Assembly: GCA_964509075.1 (NCBI GenBank)
Contig: CAZDWC010000001.1
Coordinates: forward strand, 1-64,000
From: UBA7239 sp964509075
GTDB lineage: Bacteria; Pseudomonadota; Gammaproteobacteria; Pseudomonadales; UBA7239
Direction of reading: 5' to 3'
Length of the DNA stretch: 64,000 nt
In this document: positions 58,812 to 64,000 of the stretch, in pieces
Layout of the letters: every line of letters begins with the position of its first letter
Numbering within the stretch: position 1 is the stretch's first letter
Program-made: the position numbers and the translations under genes
Notes under the pieces: generated by a model
Told to the model about the DNA's origin: nothing
Database searches by the model: none
What the model saw: only the letters and a program-made list of their open reading frames with translations

Positions 58812-59795
58812 ATGGGTAGCGAGCAGAACATGATTATTGATTGTGCAGGCTATGAAAAGGGTGAGCGTGCGAGAACGCTGCAGATTGCCGAGGTGCGAGA
58901 CTGGATCAGCGATCAAGACCGCTTTGTCTGGATCGGGCTGCACGAGCCCGATGAGGCGCTCCTGCGCGAAGTGCAGTTGCAGTTCGGTTTGCATGATCTC
59001 GCCGTGGAAGATGCCTTGCACGCCCACCAGCGTCCCAAACTGGAGTTTTACGGTGACTCCCTGTTTCTGGTGCTGCATACGGCACAGTTGAGCAAGAGTC
59101 ACCTCGAGCTGGGTGAAACCTATATTTTTGCAGGGCGCGGGTATCTGGTCGCTGTGCGTCACGGACCATCGGCACCTTACCGTGAAGTGCGTGCGCGCTG
59201 TGAAGCTGCGCCAATGATGCTTAGGAAAGGCTCGGATTTTGTGCTGTATGCATTGATGGATTTCATTATTGACCGCTACACGCCATTGCTCAATGAGCTG
59301 GAAGATGAAGCGCAGTTGATCGAAAAGGAAATTCTGGAACATCGCGCCAATCAGGCCATGGTGACGCGCATTTATGAACTGAAGCGCGAATTGTTGCAGG
59401 TACATCGGTCGGTGGCGCCGGTGGTGGATATCTGTAATCGTTTGATGCGTTTTGATTCCGCCATGATAGACGAGGACATGCGCCCGTATTTTCGCGATAT
59501 TCACGATCATGCCCTGCGTCTCGATGAAGCGATTGGCTATGTGCGGGAACTGCTGGGGTCGGCTCTGGAAGCCAATTTGCTGATGGCGTCCCTGCAGCAA
59601 AATGAAGTGATGAAACGCCTGGCCAGTTACGCTGCCATGCTGGCAGTGCCTACCGCCATTGCCGGCATTTACGGCATGAACTTTGACAGCATTCCCGAGT
59701 TGCACTGGCGGCATGGTTATTCATTTGCCTTGGCGATGATGGGGAGTTGCTGTGCGTATCTGTATTACCGATTCAAGAAATCCGGTTGGCTCTGA
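58812..59795 (+). CDS. CorA-family magnesium/divalent cation transporter
   Basis: 327 residues from the ATG at 58812 (AGGGG upstream), although the frame is open much further upstream through the lolB antisense strand. A large cytoplasmic N-terminal domain (FVWIGLHEPDEALLREVQ, LAVEDALHAHQRPKLEFYGD) and a long helix are followed by two C-terminal membrane segments, with the CorA signature YGMNF in IAGIYGMNFDSIPEL. Divergent from lolB (76-bp gap). Which ion it prefers cannot be told. Confidence 0.9.
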   Translation: MGSEQNMIIDCAGYEKGERARTLQIAEVRDWISDQDRFVWIGLHEPDEALLREVQLQFGLHDLAVEDALHAHQRPKLEFYGDSLFLVLHTAQLSKSHLELGETYIFAGRGYLVAVRHGPSAPYREVRARCEAAPMMLRKGSDFVLYALMDFIIDRYTPLLNELEDEAQLIEKEILEHRANQAMVTRIYELKRELLQVHRSVAPVVDICNRLMRFDSAMIDEDMRPYFRDIHDHALRLDEAIGYVRELLGSALEANLLMASLQQNEVMKRLASYAAMLAVPTAIAGIYGMNFDSIPELHWRHGYSFALAMMGSCCAYLYYRFKKSGWL

Positions 59796-59910
59796 TCCGG
59801 TTCCGTGTATAGAGGTTTGCATACCCTGCCCACTGTGAGTGACCACAATCGCGCGCGCCGCTCACTTTGTTATGCTGGTCCCCAATGAAATCACCCGGGA
59901 AGGCAGCGCC

Positions 59911-61029
59911 ATGAATGACGAGCAAAAAGAACAGCAGCGACAGGCATCCATTGCGCGCGTGATGGACGGACGCAGCTGGGACGATTTCTGTGATGCGCTC
60001 AAAAAAGCCGGCCACGATGTGGTGCTGGCCACTTCGGCCCCAGATAACCCGATCGATCGCGCCGAAGGCTGGCGCTATCTGGCGCGTCTGACCCGCGGCG
60101 CACTGGAATCCATGCTGGAAACCGCGGATACGCAGGCGCCTGAGTTTTCGCGCGCGGTGCATGAAACTATCAAGATGGGCATGGACAACCCGGACAACAT
60201 CTACCTCGCCGCACCAGTCAACGGCACTTACACCTACCGCATCACCGGCACACGCGGTACGGTGCACTACCTGGGTTTCGGCGCGCAGGCCGGCGGCTAC
60301 GGCAAAACGGCTTCGCTCGACACTGCCGGTTATCTCGAAGCGAAAGATATGCAGATTGCCGCAGACGGCTCGTTCGAGATCATCGCCTCCAGTACACCGC
60401 AGCCCGGCAACTGGCTGAAGATGTCACCGGAAACACGTTTGATTCAGGTGCGCCAGACACGCATGGATCACAAGAAAGAAATTCCCGCCCAGGTGAAAAT
60501 TGAACGCATTGATGGCCCCAATCAGCCACGCCACCTGATCGCCGAGCGCGTTGACAAGGCATTGGCCGGTGCAGCGATGTTTGTCGCCGGTTCCGCTGCA
60601 CTGTTTGCACGCTGGACGGAAGATTTTCGTCAGCACCCCAACACACTGCCGCGCTTCAATCCCGAGAAAGCACTGGCTGCCGGTGGCGATCCTAACATCG
60701 CCTACTACCACGGTTATTTCCAGCTCGCTGATGATGAAGCGCTGGTGGTGGAGTTCACACCACCAGCATGCGATTTCTGGAACTTGCAGCTCGCCAATTA
60801 CTGGCTGGAAAGTCTCGACTATCGCTATTTCCCGGTGCATGTGAACAAGGGCACAGCGCATTACAACGCTGATGGCTCCGTGCGCATCGTCATCAGCAAA
60901 AACAAAATCAACGTGCCGAACTGGCTCGACACCTGCGGCCGTAACGAAGGCACGCTGTGTTTGCGCTGGATACGTGCAAGCGAGCACCCGCAGCCGCAGG
61001 CGCGGGTGATGAAAATTTCAGATCTGTGA
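59911..61029 (+). CDS. DUF1214 domain-containing protein
   Basis: 372 residues from the ATG at 59911. No signal peptide. The N-terminus is helical (DGRSWDDFCDALKKAGHDVV); the middle part has NIYLAAPVNGTYTYRITGTR and VHYLGFGAQAGGYG; the C-terminal DUF1214 region contains ADDEALVVEFTPPACDFWNL and the end NEGTLCLRWIRAS. The function of the family is not established. It lies 9 bp before the sulfotransferase gene and is surely co-transcribed with it, which suggests a common substrate, perhaps a lipid or sterol-like compound (inference only). Confidence 0.85.
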   Translation: MNDEQKEQQRQASIARVMDGRSWDDFCDALKKAGHDVVLATSAPDNPIDRAEGWRYLARLTRGALESMLETADTQAPEFSRAVHETIKMGMDNPDNIYLAAPVNGTYTYRITGTRGTVHYLGFGAQAGGYGKTASLDTAGYLEAKDMQIAADGSFEIIASSTPQPGNWLKMSPETRLIQVRQTRMDHKKEIPAQVKIERIDGPNQPRHLIAERVDKALAGAAMFVAGSAALFARWTEDFRQHPNTLPRFNPEKALAAGGDPNIAYYHGYFQLADDEALVVEFTPPACDFWNLQLANYWLESLDYRYFPVHVNKGTAHYNADGSVRIVISKNKINVPNWLDTCGRNEGTLCLRWIRASEHPQPQARVMKISDL

Positions 61030-61038
61030 GGAAAAATC

Positions 61039-62187
61039 ATGAGCGAAGCTGCCTTTGATCTCGATACCCTGCTCGCTGAAGCAAGTGTTGCCACCGGCCT
61101 CAACGATTTTGGTCCGGACGATTTCAAGCCGGGACTGCAGAAACTGATCGAGACCTATACCACAAACGGTTTCGACGAGCGCGGTGTCAAGCGCAACCGC
61201 AAAAGGCTCGTGAAGCTGTTGCAGGTGCGTCTGCGCATGGAGGCTGCGTGGAAAGAGCACCCGGAAATTCGCGAGGTGGCGATCAAGGCGCCGATGTTTC
61301 TCACCGGTCTGCCGCGCACTGGAACTTCCGCACTGCTGAATTTGCTGTCGCAGGATCCGGCGGCGCGGCCACTGAAATTGTGGGAAGGCATGAGTCCCGA
61401 TCCACTGCCCGGCAATCCCGCAGAAAACGACGATCCGCGCTATGTGCAGCTGAAAGCGTTCTACGAGGAGGCGCACAAGAAAAATCCGGATTTTGGCAAG
61501 ATTCACTTCACCAATGCTGATACGCCGGAAGAATGCATTCATTTGCTGAATCACACCTTCCAGGATGTGCAGTTTGGTGTTGAGACCATGATGGAGCCTT
61601 ACGGCTCGTGGTTTCAGCAACAGGACCACATGCCCAGCTATCGCTATTACGCGGATATCCTGCGCATGTTGCAGTGGCAGCGTCCCGGTCAGCGTTGGCT
61701 GCTGAAAACGCCCGGGCATCTGTGGGCACTGGATTGTCTTACGACGCTGTTTCCCGATTGTTCCATCATCATCACCCACCGTAACCCGCTGGAATGTGTT
61801 ACTTCCTATGCCAGCATGATGGAATCCATGCTCATCGGTCGCGATTTTGATCGCAAGCAGTTCGGGCCAGTGGTGATGGAATACCTCGCGCGGAAGGTCG
61901 AATCCAGCCTGAAACAGCGCGAGCATATTTCAGCTGATCGCATTATTGACCTACAGTTCAATGATTTCATTGCAGATGGTGTTGGCACGGTCAGGAAAAT
62001 CTACGACCACTTCCGTCTGCCGTTAACGGCAGATGTGGAAAACAGCTTCTTGCGGTATGCTGCCGAGCACCCGATGGGCAAGCATGGAAAACATGATTAC
62101 CGTCTGGAAGAATATGGCCTGACTGAAAAGCAGATCGTCGACCGCTTCGCTTTCTATATAGATCGCTTTGCCGTGCCGATGGGGTGA
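61039..62187 (+). CDS. Sulfotransferase family protein
   Basis: 382 residues. The PAPS-binding 5'-phosphosulfate loop is PMFLTGLPRTGTSALLNLLS; the 3'-phosphate region is WLLKTPGHLWALDCLTTLFP followed by IIITHRNPLECVTSYASMME. The C-terminus GKHGKHDYRLEEYGLTEKQI is typical of the bacterial sulfotransferase_3-like group. A GAGGAAA ribosome site is upstream. Paired with the DUF1214 gene; the acceptor is unknown. Confidence 0.88.
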   Translation: MSEAAFDLDTLLAEASVATGLNDFGPDDFKPGLQKLIETYTTNGFDERGVKRNRKRLVKLLQVRLRMEAAWKEHPEIREVAIKAPMFLTGLPRTGTSALLNLLSQDPAARPLKLWEGMSPDPLPGNPAENDDPRYVQLKAFYEEAHKKNPDFGKIHFTNADTPEECIHLLNHTFQDVQFGVETMMEPYGSWFQQQDHMPSYRYYADILRMLQWQRPGQRWLLKTPGHLWALDCLTTLFPDCSIIITHRNPLECVTSYASMMESMLIGRDFDRKQFGPVVMEYLARKVESSLKQREHISADRIIDLQFNDFIADGVGTVRKIYDHFRLPLTADVENSFLRYAAEHPMGKHGKHDYRLEEYGLTEKQIVDRFAFYIDRFAVPMG

Positions 62188-62243
62188 ATTTGTTGCCGCT
62201 GTTCAGATTCTGGCTACTCCATTGACTGACACAGGGAATACAC

Positions 62244-62672
62244 ATGATTGATAACAAACGTATGTACGTTGTTGCGGCTCTGGCTGCGGGTACGCTGGTG
62301 TTGGCTGGCTGCAAGAAAGATGCTGGTGCAAAAGAGATCGAATTGCCGGAAGGCAAGGTGCACATCGGTGCCCAGTGGGCTGGCAATGATCTCTGGATAG
62401 AGAGCTTTGATCCCAAGACCGGCACATGCACCTTTGTGCAGTATCAGGCAGGTAAACCGGTTGATGCGACGGCGATCACGCTAAAAAATTGCAAGCCAGG
62501 CGCTGCTGGCGGCATGATGCGCCCCAACCTTCCCAATATGATGAATCGTAAGGGCATGCCAATGACAGGTGGCGGCAAGCCAGGTATGCCGAAACCACAT
62601 GGCATGGCTCAGCCGGCTAATCCTCCTGCAAATTCCGGCGACGCGGCGCCGACAGAAAAACCAGCAGAGTAA
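62244..62672 (+). CDS. Small lipoprotein of unknown function with Met/Gly/Pro-rich tail
   Basis: 142 residues. Lipobox LAGC in AAGTLVLAGCKKDAGAKE. The mature N-terminal part (KVHIGAQWAGNDLWIESFDP) has two Cys (GTCTFVQ, LKNCKPG) and is probably a small beta domain; the last 55 residues are low-complexity, rich in Met, Gly, Pro and Asn with several PM/GM pairs that could bind Cu(I), though this is a guess. Followed by a terminator. Not recognised. Confidence 0.78.
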   Translation: MIDNKRMYVVAALAAGTLVLAGCKKDAGAKEIELPEGKVHIGAQWAGNDLWIESFDPKTGTCTFVQYQAGKPVDATAITLKNCKPGAAGGMMRPNLPNMMNRKGMPMTGGGKPGMPKPHGMAQPANPPANSGDAAPTEKPAE

Positions 62673-62704
62673 TAGCTGGTCAGTAACGTTTCTGCAAGAC
62701 ATTG

Positions 62705-62733
62705 CCTGTCGGCGATCTGCCGGCAGGTTTTTT
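62705..62733 (+). terminator. Rho-independent terminator after the small lipoprotein gene
   Basis: CCTGTCGGC (62705-62713), loop GATCT, GCCGGCAGG (62719-62727) with one G-U pair, then T6. Lies between the convergent lipoprotein and rsmB genes. Confidence 0.88.
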
Positions 62734-62779
62734 GTTGGTGAAAGCCTGCGACTTGGCGGGCACTGGCAGTGTCAATGCG

Positions 62780-64000
62780 TTATCTTGCTTCTTGCGTCAG
62801 TTTCTTCACAAGGCGGGAATAATAAAAGCCGTCGTTGTTCTGTGATGGAAGTAGTTGTCGCCCACAGTCGGTTTTTATTCCCCAGACAGCCTCGATCGTT
62901 TTGACTTCTGCATCTGTGTGATCGTGCAGAAAGGCATTGATCACGTTTTCATTTTCCTGCGGCAGTATTGAGCAGGTTGTGTATAACAGTACTCCGCCGG
63001 GCTGCAGCAGTGGCCACAGATTATCGAGCAATTGGCGCTGGCGCACGGCCAGCGCGGCAATGTCACTTTCGCGTCGCAGGTGCTTGATGTCCGGGTGGCG
63101 GCGAATCACGCCAGTGCCGGAGCAGGGTGCGTCCAGCAGAATCCTGTCAAACAAAACACCGTCATGCCATGACGCGGGTTGTGCGGCATCTGCACAAATC
63201 ACTGTTGCCTGCAGATGCAGGCGCGATAAGTTTTCATGAACCCGTTGCAGGCGTTTTTCGTCGTTGTCGAGAGCAACCAGTTCGCTGAGTGCTGGCTGTA
63301 GTTCCAGCATGTGTCCGGTCTTGCCGCCTGGTGCACAGCAGGCGTCGAGTGCACGCTGGCCTGGTTGCAAGTCCAGCAGTGGCGCGCAGAGTTGGGCGGC
63401 TACATCCTGTACGGAAAAGTCGCCGTCAAGGAAGCCGGGTAATGCTTCCACGCCGACCGCATGCTCGAGCAGCAGAGAGCTTGGTGCGTGTGCATTTGTG
63501 GTCGCGACAATGTTTTTATCGGCAAGCTGTTGTCGGTAGATTTCGGCTGTATGGTGAAGGCTATTGACACGCAGAGTCATGCCGCCCGGTTGGTTGTTGG
63601 CAGCAAAAATATCTGCAGACTGTTCAGGCCAGGCTTTCTCAATCATCGCCCTGAGCCAGGCGGGATGGTTGTGGTGCGCAACGGGAATACGGGCTATTTT
63701 TTCGGCTAACTCGTTTTGTTGGCGCAGATAGTTGCGCAATACGCCATTTATCAATTTCCCTGCCCAGTCTTTTTTCAAAGCCTTGGCTGCGTCGACACTC
63801 AGGCTGACGGCCGCATGTTCGGCAGTGCGCATGTGCCGCAACTGGTATAGTCCAATCAACAACAATGCCTGTATATCGCCGTCTTTTTTTTGCAGCGGTT
63901 TTTGCAGCAGGAGTTGCGTAATCGCATCAAGCTCACAGGAAAAGCGCAGTGTGCCGTAACACAATTCCGCCAGCAGGCTGCGATCATTGTCTGCAACAGT
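62780..64000 (-). CDS. rsmB: 16S rRNA (cytosine(967)-C(5))-methyltransferase, 5' end outside window
   Basis: Methylates C967 of 16S rRNA. The frame is open to the window edge (TVADNDRSLLAELCYG before the first Met), and comparison with E. coli RsmB shows that only a short N-terminal piece is missing. N-terminal NusB-like domain; then GFLDGDFSVQDVAAQLCAPL, the SAM motif ALDACCAPGGKTGHMLEL, and the two catalytic Cys regions LLDAPCSGTGVIRRHPD and LLYTTCSILPQENENV. The C-terminus NDGFYYSRLVKK is normal. Confidence 0.95.
   Translation of the reverse strand, partial: TVADNDRSLLAELCYGTLRFSCELDAITQLLLQKPLQKKDGDIQALLLIGLYQLRHMRTAEHAAVSLSVDAAKALKKDWAGKLINGVLRNYLRQQNELAEKIARIPVAHHNHPAWLRAMIEKAWPEQSADIFAANNQPGGMTLRVNSLHHTAEIYRQQLADKNIVATTNAHAPSSLLLEHAVGVEALPGFLDGDFSVQDVAAQLCAPLLDLQPGQRALDACCAPGGKTGHMLELQPALSELVALDNDEKRLQRVHENLSRLHLQATVICADAAQPASWHDGVLFDRILLDAPCSGTGVIRRHPDIKHLRRESDIAALAVRQRQLLDNLWPLLQPGGVLLYTTCSILPQENENVINAFLHDHTDAEVKTIEAVWGIKTDCGRQLLPSQNNDGFYYSRLVKKLTQEAR

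Overview
The window is a 64 kb piece of a gammaproteobacterial chromosome. The evidence is gene order and protein type: an F1Fo ATP synthase operon end followed by glmU-glmS, an lgt-thyA-folA cluster with ATGA overlaps, a DUF423-thiS-thiG-trmB cluster, lolB-ispE-tRNA-Gln-prs-rplY-pth-ychF, and a GltX of the Pseudomonas type. A Pseudomonas/Cellvibrio-like aquatic gammaproteobacterium fits best; the genus cannot be read from the sequence. Most of the window is housekeeping, broken by four accessory blocks.

Layout. 1-3800: atpA (partial), atpG, atpD, atpC, closed by a 24-bp perfect inverted-repeat terminator. 3955-8391: a giant exported protein (CotH kinase-like domain, calcium-binding thrombospondin type 3 repeats, an RCC1-like Cys-rich part, and a delta-60 repeat propeller), sitting between atpC and glmU, which are neighbours in many relatives. 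8473-11711: glmU, glmS. 11712-14225 (minus): unknown gene, trmB, thiG, thiS, DUF423. 14458-18100: LysM-PBP7-like peptidase, YeeZ-like epimerase, B12-type radical SAM enzyme. 18130-20260 (minus): folA, thyA, lgt. 20397-21908: MscS channel with a cyclic-nucleotide-binding domain. 21920-29939 (minus): type I restriction locus hsdM-hsdS-DUF1016 nuclease-hsdR. Then tRNA-Ala(GGC) and a PPK2-type polyphosphate:AMP phosphotransferase.

32037-36773 is a nitrogen-acquisition block: Tat-exported nitrate-binding NrtA, permease NrtB, ATPase NrtD, then an outer-membrane porin. Both the nrt operon and the porin have a -24/-12 (sigma-54) promoter with correct GG-N10-GC spacing and NtrC-like sites upstream, so they look like one NtrC regulon module for taking nitrate across both membranes. 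Next come cobS, a chemoreceptor and a periplasmic PDC/Cache-like sensor (minus strand), then a three-gene 2-oxoacid oxidoreductase operon (FAD/Fe-S subunit, alpha, beta) resembling KorABC. 45164-50211 is a self-contained cassette: a 1505-aa exported di-heme c-type protein with a beta-propeller and calcium-binding tail, and a small exported protein of unknown function. The tail of the cytochrome shares an unusual Cys-containing motif with the CotH protein 40 kb away.

The end (50350-64000) is housekeeping again: gltX, a RimK-family ATP-grasp protein and a lipoprotein; ychF, pth, rplY, prs, tRNA-Gln, ispE and lolB on the minus strand (the ispE stop codon lies inside the tRNA gene); a CorA transporter; a DUF1214/sulfotransferase pair; a small lipoprotein; and rsmB, cut by the window end.

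The strongest leads are the two giant exported proteins with their shared motif, the paired sigma-54/NtrC nitrate module, the DUF1016 nuclease inside the hsd operon with a palindromic repeat that has become the end of hsdS, the ispE-tRNA overlap, and a 19-bp tandem repeat holding the stop codons of two convergent genes.
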